From Saprospiraceae bacterium (GTDB lineage Bacteria > Bacteroidota > Bacteroidia > Chitinophagales > Saprospiraceae), in assembly GCA_014379065.1 (NCBI GenBank), contig JACMMM010000529.1:1-6167 (forward strand): a stretch of 6,167 nt of DNA. Reading direction: 5' to 3'. Positions 1 to 5,751 of this stretch are shown piece after piece; position 1 is the stretch's first letter, and each line of letters begins with the position of its first letter. Both the position numbers and the translations under genes were made by a program. Under the pieces are notes generated by a model. That model was not told the origin of the DNA. It was given only the letters and a program-made list of their open reading frames with translations, and searched no databases.

Positions 1-20
1 AGGATCAAACTCTCCATTGT
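1..20 (-). rRNA. rrs: 16S rRNA gene, 5' end only (cut by the left edge)
   Basis: Read on the minus strand, these bases give ACAATGGAGAGTTTGATCCT. This is the 5' end of bacterial 16S rRNA, including the universal 27F primer site (AGAGTTTGATCCT). Aligned by eye with the E. coli 16S start, the mature 5' end falls at about base 20. Only about 20 nt are in the window; the rest of the rRNA operon lies to the left. The gene is transcribed leftward from the tandem promoters at 269-439. The call rests on one of the most conserved stretches known, so the short length matters little. Confidence 0.93.
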
Positions 21-262
21 GTATTCTTCGCCTCCGCCCCAACCGAAGTCAGAACGGGTAACTTTGTTCCTCAGCGCTTTATCCAACCCTTCTCTCCTTT
101 ACCTGCAAAATATCCACCATCCACCCTCTCTTTTCCTTCCACTGTCAGTACGTCAATGAACTCGTATAGAAAAACCACCCGTAAAAAAGTGGCAATCACT
201 ATCAATTTTAAAGGAACAACTTTTTGCTCCAAGAAACCTCCATTCAACCATTCCTCTCAATC
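21..262 (-). other. rRNA operon leader with boxA-like motifs
   Basis: This is the transcribed leader between promoter P2 and the 16S 5' end. No ORF of note lies here. On the minus strand it holds two stretches resembling the antitermination boxA of rRNA leaders (E. coli TGCTCTTTAACA): TGTTCCTTTAAAA at about 206-218 and GTTCATTGACG at 151-161. The second resembles a motif I recall from Bacteroidota rRNA leaders and spacers. A small inverted repeat (CTTCG at 26-30, CGAAG at 44-48) lies close to the mature 5' end and may belong to a processing structure. The leader identity is secure from position; the antitermination role is inferred. Confidence 0.6.
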
Positions 263-268
263 GGGCCG

Positions 269-300
269 CAAAGGTAGCAATCTCTTAATCTTCTAACCAA
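269..300 (-). promoter_or_regulatory. rRNA promoter P2 (Bacteroidota -33/-7 type)
   Basis: On the minus strand a perfect TAnnTTTG -7 box, TACCTTTG, occupies 269-276. A TTG -33 element lies at 298-300, with a 21-nt spacer. The known Bacteroidota pattern is TTG/TTTG, a 17-23 nt spacer, then TAnnTTTG. An A/T tract (about 311-334) begins 11 nt upstream of the -33 box, like an UP element. The start site should fall near 263, giving a leader of about 240 nt before 16S. Confidence 0.8.
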
Positions 301-409
301 GCAATTGCGCTCAATTTTTTCAACTTTTTTTAAACACCCAACCCGCCTTTATCCACCAATCCGTGTTTGTAATGTGCCTCTCAAATCTCGTTCTCTTCCA
401 AAGCGGGCG

Positions 410-439
410 CAAAGGTAGAAACGAATTTTATTTCACCAA
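410..439 (-). promoter_or_regulatory. rRNA promoter P1 (Bacteroidota -33/-7 type)
   Basis: A second perfect -7 box on the minus strand, TACCTTTG, lies at 410-417. A TTG -33 element lies at 437-439, with a 19-nt spacer. The core and downstream bases (TACCTTTGCG) repeat those of P2. An A/T tract (about 450-474) again begins 11 nt upstream of the -33 box. The start site should fall near 404. The two promoters are 141 bp apart and point at the same 16S gene. Confidence 0.8.
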
Positions 440-602
440 CACCCTCGCCAATTATTTTTAAAAAAACTTTATTTCGGGAAAGCGCGATTGAGGTGATTAT
501 TAAGCGGAAGCGCTGAAAATCAATGAGGAAGCGTGATGCGCCCCGCCAAAAGAAAATTAGAACATAGAATTGTCCAGCCCGCAAAAGGAGTTGATATGGT
601 GT
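440..602 (-). other. Spacer between the purF stop and P1, with an A/T-rich UP-like tract
   Basis: No convincing gene is present. Bases 450-474 are a run of A and T placed about -46 to -70 relative to the expected P1 start, as an UP element would be. The rest is the 3' flank of the purF-type gene. I looked for an intrinsic terminator for that gene and found only a 4-bp hairpin (around 505-517) without a T tract. Termination may be factor-dependent, or transcription may run into the rRNA operon. Confidence 0.5.
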
Positions 603-2495
603 TCAATACGCCCGTACGTCTTTGTCCTCCATGAAATTCATGAAGGCGCGGTTGACCACGCGGTTGCCACCGGGGGTGGGGTACTGTCCTGAAAAATACC
701 AATCGCCAGTATTTTTGGTGCAAGCTGAATGAAGACCTTCAAGGGTTTGGAACATTAGGTTAAGCTCAGGCTTAAGGTCTATGGGTCGGACTAGCTCCGC
801 TATTTTGGCGCTGATTTGACAATATTCGAAAAGATCGTAGAGCGCGATCACTTCATTCTGGACGGTTTCAACGGGGAAGTGCTCAGAGTTTTTGCAACGT
901 TGGTAAGCTTCTTGGAGGGTATGCTCTTGCTTAGACTCCTTAAGCAGTTCGATTAGGGCCTGAAAAGCAACGAAATCGCGCATTTTGCTCATGTCAATAC
1001 CATAACAGTCAGGATACCGTATCTGTGGTGCGCTGCTCAGGATGATAATTCGCTTGGGGCGAAGGCGGGCTGTTATGCTGACAATGCTGTCGCGGAGTGT
1101 AGTGCCGCGTACTATGGAGTCGTCAAGCAGTACGAGGGTGTCTTTGTCGTCGTGGCAGACACCGTAGGTGACATCGTAAACATGGTTCACCATATTGTTC
1201 CGCACTTTCTTGTTGGCGATGAAAGTGCGCTGCTTGTCGTCCTTGTGTACAAGTTTTTCGTTGCGGGGGTGCACAGCAAGAATTTCAGCTACTTTTTCCG
1301 CCGTAGTATTTTTGCCGAGCGCGAGGATCTGTTCCTGTTTCCAAACATTGAGTTCTTTTTCAAGCCCTTCCATCAAGCCGTAGAAAGCTGCTTCGGCAGT
1401 ATTGGGGATGTAGCTGAACACGGTGTTTTTTATGTCGAAGTTGACCGCGTCAAGGACTGGGCGGGCAAGGAGCTCACCCAGTTTTTTGCGCTCCTGATAA
1501 ATCTCCCGGTCATTGCCCCGGCTAAAGTAGATGCGCTCAAAGGAACAGGCCCGACGTTCGCGGGGTTCGACAAAGGGCAGCTCATCTACCTTCCCATTGT
1601 ACTTAACGATTAAGGCATGGCCGGGTTTGAGTTCTTTCATGTCCTTAAAACGGACATTAAATACGGACTGTATAGCCGGGCGTTCGGAGGCGCCGACCAC
1701 AATTTCATCATTTTGATACCAATAAGCGGGGCGGATGCCGTTGGGGTCGCGCATCAGAAAAGAATCTCCATGGCCAATCATGCCGCCAAGGACATAACCG
1801 CCATCAAATTTTTTGCTGGCTCTACGCAGGAGTCGCTGGATATCGAGGTTATCGTATATGAGTTGGTTGATATCAGAATTGGAGTGGCCGTCAGGCTTGT
1901 ACCAGGTGTGAAGGCGCTGCACTTCGTCGTCGAGGAAGTGCCCGATTTTTTCGAGTACGGTGACGGTGTCGCTTTTTTCTTTTGGATATTGACCAAGGTC
2001 GACAAGTTCTTGAAAGAGCTCGTCCACATTGGTCATGTTGAAATTGCCCGCGAGGAGCAGGTTGCGGCTTATCCAGTTGTTTTGTCGGTGGAATGGGTGG
2101 ACCAATTCGATGGAACTGTCGCCGTGGGTGCCATAGCGGAGGTGGCCCATAAGCACCTCGCCCATATAGGGCATATTCTCTCGAAGCCATGTGGTGTCGT
2201 CCCGGTGTTCAGGTGGGGCGGCGTTCAGCCTTGCCCATACCATGTCGAATAGATCAGCAAGGTAGTTGGGTGCGTTGGAGCGTTTGCGGCTTATATAACG
2301 TGTACCTGGCTGGGGATTGAGTTTGATCGTGGCGATGCCTGCCCCGTCTTGCCCCCGGTTGCGCATTTTTTGCAGCAACAGCTGCATTTTTTGTACACCG
2401 TAGAAAGCAGTGCCGTATTTTTTATGGTAGAATTCGAGTGGCTTAAGAAGCCGAAGTACGGCGATGCCGCACTCGTGGTGTATGATATCGCTCAT
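603..2495 (-). CDS. purF: Amidophosphoribosyltransferase, long Bacteroidota form
   Basis: This 630-residue cytoplasmic protein should make the first committed step of purine synthesis: PRPP plus glutamine to 5-phosphoribosylamine. The N-terminal class II glutamine amidotransferase (Ntn) domain shows the probable catalytic Cys9 in E-C-G-I, NRGQDGAG at 46-53, GHLRYGTHG at 117-125, GNFN at 150-153 and DPNGIRP at 250-256. The C-terminal phosphoribosyltransferase domain shows the PRPP-binding loop VLLDDSIVRGTT at 455-466 and SSAP..YPDCYGIDM at 487-502. Classic PurF has about 470-510 residues; this matches a longer form I recall from Bacteroidota, which may sit beside a second classic paralog, so the product could be PurF-like. 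The start at 2495 places the Cys after an 8-residue propeptide. An upstream extension of the frame to 2627 would cross the promoter and a terminator. No Shine-Dalgarno is present. Confidence 0.92.
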   Translation of the reverse strand: MSDIIHHECGIAVLRLLKPLEFYHKKYGTAFYGVQKMQLLLQKMRNRGQDGAGIATIKLNPQPGTRYISRKRSNAPNYLADLFDMVWARLNAAPPEHRDDTTWLRENMPYMGEVLMGHLRYGTHGDSSIELVHPFHRQNNWISRNLLLAGNFNMTNVDELFQELVDLGQYPKEKSDTVTVLEKIGHFLDDEVQRLHTWYKPDGHSNSDINQLIYDNLDIQRLLRRASKKFDGGYVLGGMIGHGDSFLMRDPNGIRPAYWYQNDEIVVGASERPAIQSVFNVRFKDMKELKPGHALIVKYNGKVDELPFVEPRERRACSFERIYFSRGNDREIYQERKKLGELLARPVLDAVNFDIKNTVFSYIPNTAEAAFYGLMEGLEKELNVWKQEQILALGKNTTAEKVAEILAVHPRNEKLVHKDDKQRTFIANKKVRNNMVNHVYDVTYGVCHDDKDTLVLLDDSIVRGTTLRDSIVSITARLRPKRIIILSSAPQIRYPDCYGIDMSKMRDFVAFQALIELLKESKQEHTLQEAYQRCKNSEHFPVETVQNEVIALYDLFEYCQISAKIAELVRPIDLKPELNLMFQTLEGLHSACTKNTGDWYFSGQYPTPGGNRVVNRAFMNFMEDKDVRAY

Positions 2496-2503
2496 TTCGG
2501 GTG

Positions 2504-2511
2504 CAAAGGTA
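2504..2511 (-). promoter_or_regulatory. -7 promoter box of the purF-type gene
   Basis: The minus strand reads TACCTTTG here, a perfect TAnnTTTG box. Only 8 nt separate it from the ATG at 2495, so the expected start site lies within a few bases of the start codon and the mRNA would be leaderless or nearly so. No clear TTG is found at the usual 17-23 nt spacing; the nearest TTG (2543-2545) is 31 nt away. The -33 element is therefore weak or absent. Confidence 0.65.
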
Positions 2512-2580
2512 AAAAAGGGGGGCTTGGTTTGTGAGGGTTGGCCAAGGTTTAAGCAGGCGTTTAGACTAGGAGTCGTTAGA

Positions 2581-2649
2581 CAAATAAAAAGGCAGTATTG
2601 TTTTGTCGCCGAAGTACTTGTCGGCACAGGGACAAAACAATACTGCCTT
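2581..2649 (-). terminator. Long intrinsic terminator after the esterase gene
   Basis: Arms 2589-2607 and 2631-2649 form a perfect 19-bp inverted repeat. Inside, GCCGA (2608-2612) pairs with TCGGC (2621-2625), leaving an 8-nt loop and a 5-nt bulge on one side. On the minus strand the stem is followed at once by a T-rich tail, TTTTTATTTG. It begins 25 nt after the esterase stop codon. The T tail exists only on the minus side, so it terminates leftward transcription before the purF promoter. Confidence 0.85.
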
Positions 2650-2674
2650 GGCGAAATGAATTACGCGCCAACGA

Positions 2675-4099
2675 TTACTGTCGCACCAATCTTGCCACCC
2701 CCCATTCACCGCCTTCTTTTCTGGCTTTCACAAAGTAAAAACCTGCGGGCAAGTCGCCTGTCCACACAGGATCGCCACCGCGAAGCGTAGAATCACGCCA
2801 ACGTTTGCCATCGCTTCCGATAATTTGGAAGTCAATTTTCTCGGCCGTATCTATTCCAGCGAAACGCACCCAAGTACTGGCGGGGTTGGGAAATATTTCG
2901 AGTGCGAGAGAGGCCCGGCTAGGTTCGTTGGTCGGGGAAGTAAAATCGGCAAAAAGCCACTCGTAGGCATCGGGGAACTCGCGTGCCCAAAACCACTCGG
3001 AGTGCTGACCGTCGGATTTAACGTTGAAAGACTTTTCGCCAGGGCTGAAACCTGCCGTGGTCATGGCATTGGCTACGGTCTGCATGTCTTGCACTACGTA
3101 GTTGGATTGGTTGCCATCGGCTTCCTCATCGGCACCGGAAAGAAAGTAAACTCGGGCGGTGCCTTGTTTTGGATGCGTGGCTACATGATTGGCAGGTGTG
3201 CCGCCTGCAAACCAAAACGCGGGACTGAGAATTCCGGCTTTGGAGAAAATATCTTGCCGTTCGGAGAAGGCATACATAGAAATGAGCGCCCCCATACTGC
3301 TGCCTGCGATGCCGGTGGTCAATCGGCCCGGGAGGGTGCGATAATTGGCATCAATATAAGGTTTCAGGGTGTTGACGATGAACTCGACGTACTCGTCGCC
3401 TTGGCCGCCGCCATATTGAGGGTTGATCCAAGGAGAGTATTCGTCAAGTCGGTATTGGCCGCCGTTGTCTATGCCGACAACAATGCAGCCCCAGTCGCCT
3501 TGGGCCTGGAGCAGGTTGAGCGATTCGTCCACCTTCCATTCGCCAGAGAAGGAAGTGTTGTCGTCAAAAAGGTTTTGGCCGTCCTGCATATATAGGACTG
3601 GGTATTTTTTGGCACTGGTTTGATAATCAGGGGGGAGGTAGAGCCAGATACGGCGGTTGCGGTTGAGTTGTGGGATGTAGAAGGCATTGTCCAGAATATA
3701 CACATTGGGGGCTGCGGTGCCATTGTTTCCTCCGGTCAGGTCTTCCCAAGTGAGGATGGTAATGTTTACGGTTTTAGGTTGACCGTTGTAAGTGGTCGTA
3801 CGATTGGGGAGTTGGCCGCCTGAGGCATTTCCTTCTACAGTGGCCCAGTTTCCCCGCGTGAACTTGAATTCTACGGTGCCATTGGGAGGAGACAAGGTGA
3901 TACTGTACTTGCCACCACCCAAAGGAGTAAGAATTTTGGTGGCATCACTGGGATCCCAGTTGTTGAAAGTGCCAGCCACGTGGATGTTCGCACCGGGTGG
4001 GGTATTGGCTGGAACAGCGGTGACGTTGAGGGTAAGTTGCGCAAAGGCAAAGAGGGAGTTGACCAATAAAATGGCCAGAGAAAGCAGTTTTTTTTGCAT
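2675..4099 (-). CDS. Secreted esterase with N-terminal CBM-like domain and T9SS sorting domain
   Basis: This 474-residue protein has four parts. Residues 1-21 are a signal peptide (MQKK, hydrophobic core, then AFA before Q). Residues 30-115 resemble a starch/glycogen-binding E-set domain (CBM20/48-like), with VAGTFNNWDP at 41-50 and VEFKFTRGNW at 76-85. Residues 130-385 are an alpha/beta hydrolase of the esterase D/Fes-like or CE1-like type: LYMQDGQNLFDD at 169-180, nucleophile elbow G-S-S-M-G with Ser268, likely catalytic His366 in DGQHSEWFW, and an acid near 324-326. Residues 398-474 are a type A T9SS C-terminal domain (LEIFPNPAST; LPAGFYFVKA). It should cross the outer membrane and be released or anchored at the surface. 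The substrate is unknown; an ester on a polysaccharide or a siderophore-like compound is possible. An in-frame TTG lies two codons upstream, but the ATG is preferred. Confidence 0.88.
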   Translation of the reverse strand: MQKKLLSLAILLVNSLFAFAQLTLNVTAVPANTPPGANIHVAGTFNNWDPSDATKILTPLGGGKYSITLSPPNGTVEFKFTRGNWATVEGNASGGQLPNRTTTYNGQPKTVNITILTWEDLTGGNNGTAAPNVYILDNAFYIPQLNRNRRIWLYLPPDYQTSAKKYPVLYMQDGQNLFDDNTSFSGEWKVDESLNLLQAQGDWGCIVVGIDNGGQYRLDEYSPWINPQYGGGQGDEYVEFIVNTLKPYIDANYRTLPGRLTTGIAGSSMGALISMYAFSERQDIFSKAGILSPAFWFAGGTPANHVATHPKQGTARVYFLSGADEEADGNQSNYVVQDMQTVANAMTTAGFSPGEKSFNVKSDGQHSEWFWAREFPDAYEWLFADFTSPTNEPSRASLALEIFPNPASTWVRFAGIDTAEKIDFQIIGSDGKRWRDSTLRGGDPVWTGDLPAGFYFVKARKEGGEWGVARLVRQ

Positions 4100-4161
4100 T
4101 ATCAATTAATCGGTTATGTTGGTATGCGGTGGGTTTTTGTCTTATTCCACCAAACAAGCCG

Positions 4162-4193
4162 CGAAGGTAGGGAGACTGTTTTATTCGGCACAA
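4162..4193 (-). promoter_or_regulatory. Probable esterase promoter
   Basis: The minus strand carries TACCTTCG at 4162-4169, one base off TAnnTTTG, and a TTG -33 element at 4191-4193 with a 21-nt spacer. The start site should fall near 4156, giving a leader of about 55 nt. The promoter overlaps the last codons and stop of the upstream small gene, so the esterase can be transcribed alone or by read-through from that gene. Confidence 0.6.
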
Positions 4194-4312
4194 CCGAGTT
4201 TTTGCAATAGCCATGCGCCAAAAAGCAGCGAGAGCGTGCCTTTAACCGTAAAAAAAATGATGCCAGCCCAGCCGAGCTGCCGCAAGCGATTTTTTAAGTT
4301 CTTTTTATCCAT
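4181..4312 (-). CDS. Small membrane protein, 43 residues, function unknown
   Basis: Starting at ATG 4312-4310 the frame gives MDKKNLKNRLRQLGWAGIIF followed by FTVKGTLSLLFGAWLLQKLGCAE and a TAA stop. The first 12 residues are strongly basic; residues 13-38 are mainly hydrophobic, with one Lys at position 24. This suits a single-pass inner-membrane protein with a cytoplasmic N-terminus, or a short membrane hairpin. The composition, the GWAG..FF..KG pattern and the absence of an overlapping better gene argue that it is real. I recall similar tiny basic/hydrophobic proteins in Bacteroidota but cannot name a family. It lies 81 bp upstream of the esterase ATG, on the same strand. No Shine-Dalgarno or clear promoter is visible before it. 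Confidence 0.6.
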   Translation of the reverse strand: MDKKNLKNRLRQLGWAGIIFFTVKGTLSLLFGAWLLQKLGCAE

Positions 4313-4400
4313 GTTCAGCAGTTGATTTTACCTGTTCGGTAAGGGTTAAGCGTTTGGAAGGTGTCCAATGGCAGAGTTTTGCGTTAGAATAAGCGTTGAG

Positions 4401-4429
4401 TTTGTGGCAGATATTATTCCAAAGATTTG
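4401..4429 (+). promoter_or_regulatory. Candidate promoter of the two-heme cytochrome gene
   Basis: TTTG at 4401-4404 is followed, after 17 nt, by AAGATTTG at 4422-4429, one base off TAnnTTTG. The start site would be near 4435, with a leader of about 47 nt before the ATG at 4482. The box sits in the near-palindrome CCAAAGATTTGG, so a similar weak box (AATCTTTG) reads toward the small gene on the minus strand. This is the only candidate in the 169-bp divergent region, and it is weak. Confidence 0.35.
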
Positions 4430-4481
4430 GATTTCTTGCGCCAGAGCTAATAAACGCCCTTTTCTATTCAATTTTATTTCG

Positions 4482-5204
4482 ATGCAACAATACGCGTTTC
4501 TGTTTTTTTGTTTAGCCACCTTTTCGACGTTTGGCTTTTTGGCTTGTAAACACGATCCCTCATTAACACCTGGTGACCCCAACAACCCTGGGGATCCTCC
4601 TCTTGTAACAGCGGATTGCAACCCGGATTCGGTTTATTTTCAAAACCAGATATTACCCATTTTGGTGTCCAATTGTACTGAATCCGGCTGTCACAATGCC
4701 CAAGATCATCAGGATGGAGTGGTGCTTATTTCGTACCAAAGCCTTGTGAGTACTGTGGAGAACGCCACCGAAAACGATTTTCACGAAAATAAGTTGATGC
4801 GTATGATCCTCGAAAATGATGATGATGACCGTATGCCCCCGCCGCCCAAATCGGCGCTTCCGCAAGCACAGATTAACCTGCTCAAAACTTGGTTGGCACA
4901 AGGTGGGCAGAACAATGCCTGTGACGAAAACTTTGGTGGCTGCGACATTTCAAATGCGACGTTCAGCGCTTTCGTCCAACCGCTTGTGCAAGGCCGTTGC
5001 CAAGGTTGCCATAGTGGGAGCAATCCACAAGGCAATATTAAACTAACATCCTATGCCGAGATCAAAACGGTGGCCCTTAACGGAAAAATGTACGCGGCAC
5101 TCACGCGCAGTTCGAATTGGATGCCCAAAGGCGGTGCAAAACTTGACGATTGCAGCCTTCAGAAAATTCAGGCTTGGATTGGAGCTGGTGCGCCAAATAA
5201 TTAA
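4482..5204 (+). CDS. Two-heme c-type cytochrome lipoprotein
   Basis: This 240-residue protein is probably a membrane-anchored electron carrier. The N-terminus is hydrophobic and ends in F-L-A-C, so Cys22 is the likely lipidated residue; a Pro/Asp/Asn-rich linker follows (27-41). Two cytochrome c-like domains follow. Domain 1 has an atypical CX4CH heme site, C-T-E-S-G-C-H at 65-71, with Met118 in RMPPPP as likely sixth ligand. Domain 2 has C-Q-G-C-H at 173-177 and Met214 in WMPKGG. Each domain is framed by an extra cysteine pair (Cys46/Cys147 and Cys154/Cys224). The domains recall the planctomycete-type cytochromes often found in Bacteroidota. The start at 4482 puts the signal at the N-terminus, although its n-region lacks Lys or Arg; the frame is open upstream to 4368, so the start is not fully certain. 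The next gene encodes a one-heme relative. Confidence 0.85.
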   Translation: MQQYAFLFFCLATFSTFGFLACKHDPSLTPGDPNNPGDPPLVTADCNPDSVYFQNQILPILVSNCTESGCHNAQDHQDGVVLISYQSLVSTVENATENDFHENKLMRMILENDDDDRMPPPPKSALPQAQINLLKTWLAQGGQNNACDENFGGCDISNATFSAFVQPLVQGRCQGCHSGSNPQGNIKLTSYAEIKTVALNGKMYAALTRSSNWMPKGGAKLDDCSLQKIQAWIGAGAPNN

Positions 5205-5265
5205 GTTGTGGAGAAATGCCCCAAATGGATTTGCCAAATCTTGACATTGTAAAAACCAAAAACCG

Positions 5266-5297
5266 TTTATAACTCTGGGTTTGGTGCGCTACTTTTG
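5266..5297 (+). promoter_or_regulatory. Promoter of the one-heme cytochrome gene
   Basis: TACTTTTG at 5290-5297 matches TAnnTTTG exactly. A weak -33 element, TTTA, lies at 5266-5269 with a 20-nt spacer. The start site should fall near 5303, giving a leader of about 30 nt before the ATG at 5335. The second cytochrome gene thus probably has its own promoter, in addition to any read-through from the first. Confidence 0.65.
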
Positions 5298-5334
5298 CCA
5301 CCCAAAACAAAAATCTTATTCCTGCTTTTCGAAT

Positions 5335-5703
5335 ATGAAACAATTATTTTTTGTGGTATCTGTCGTCGCAGCACTCGCTGTTTTCACTCAAACCGCCTGT
5401 TATTACGACAATGAAGTGGAACAGTACGGTGTGCCAATCTGCGACACGGTGAGCATCAGTTATAGTGCTGACATAAAACCTATTATTGAGGCTAATTGCC
5501 TCAGTTGCCACGCCCCTGGCGGTGAGCAAGAGTTTGTCCCTTTCGATACTTACGACGGCTTGAAGTTGTTCACCCTCAACCACGAAATAGTGGATCGTGT
5601 CTATGGCAATGGGGTAAACATCATGCCGCCTTCCGGAGCGCTTTCTGATTGCAACAAACTAAAAATAGAAGCCTGGGTAAATGCCGGGGCGCCGAATAAT
5701 TAG
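5335..5703 (+). CDS. One-heme c-type cytochrome lipoprotein
   Basis: This 122-residue protein is likely an exported, lipid-anchored electron carrier. It opens with MKQLFF, a hydrophobic core and lipobox Q-T-A-C, making Cys22 the lipidated residue. One cytochrome c-like domain follows: heme site C-L-S-C-H at 55-59, likely sixth ligand Met97 in NIMPPSG. Cys36 and Cys106 frame the domain as in the upstream two-heme protein, and the C-terminus (IEAWVNAGAPNN) is nearly the same as that protein's (IQAWIGAGAPNN). The two are clearly homologous and probably arose by local duplication, with domain doubling in the first. The ATG at 5335 lies downstream of an exact -7 box; an earlier TTG at 5281 lies before that box and is unlikely. 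It is 130 bp after the first cytochrome. Confidence 0.88.
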   Translation: MKQLFFVVSVVAALAVFTQTACYYDNEVEQYGVPICDTVSISYSADIKPIIEANCLSCHAPGGEQEFVPFDTYDGLKLFTLNHEIVDRVYGNGVNIMPPSGALSDCNKLKIEAWVNAGAPNN

Positions 5704-5720
5704 TTTTACCCACCGAAGCC

Positions 5721-5751
5721 TTCCCGCCTGCCGAGCCTTGGCGGGCAGGGG
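5721..5751. repeat. GC-rich imperfect inverted repeat after the cytochrome gene
   Basis: GCCTGCC (5726-5732) pairs with GGCGGGC (5740-5746) across a 7-nt loop with one T-G wobble. Past one mismatch, two further C-G pairs and two weaker T-G pairs extend the stem. It begins 18 nt after the stop codon at 5701-5703. No T tract follows on either strand, so it is not a standard intrinsic terminator. It resembles the dispersed CCTGCC/GGCAGG palindromes I recall from intergenic DNA of Bacteroidota, and could instead stabilise an mRNA 3' end. Confidence 0.55.

Noticed and set aside
505..517. AGCG/CGCT hairpin as a purF terminator
   Set aside because: A 4-bp stem with no following T run is too weak to support.
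381..584. 67-codon minus-strand ORF across rRNA promoter P1
   Set aside because: It contains the P1 -7 and -33 boxes and the A/T tract; the protein has no family features. Promoter use explains the sequence better.
1617..2252. 211-codon plus-strand ORF inside the purF-type gene
   Set aside because: It lies wholly antisense to a strongly supported gene, shows no recognisable motif, and follows from that gene's codon bias.
2496..2627. N-terminal extension of the purF frame to an upstream start at 2627
   Set aside because: It would run through the terminator hairpin and the -7 box and put 44 extra residues before a short propeptide; the ATG at 2495 gives the expected short leader before Cys9.
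2825..3595. 256-codon plus-strand ORF inside the esterase gene
   Set aside because: It is antisense to the esterase hydrolase domain, has no domain pattern or promoter, and is rich in odd Gly/Val/Arg runs typical of shadow frames.
4368..4481. Upstream in-frame ATG of the two-heme cytochrome
   Set aside because: It would bury the lipoprotein signal 38 residues inside the protein and cover the only candidate promoter. It is kept as a doubt because the preferred signal lacks a positive n-region.
5228..5240. Small hairpin GATTT/AAATC after the two-heme cytochrome, as a terminator
   Set aside because: The stem is only 5 A/T-rich pairs with a 3-nt loop and no T tract follows.
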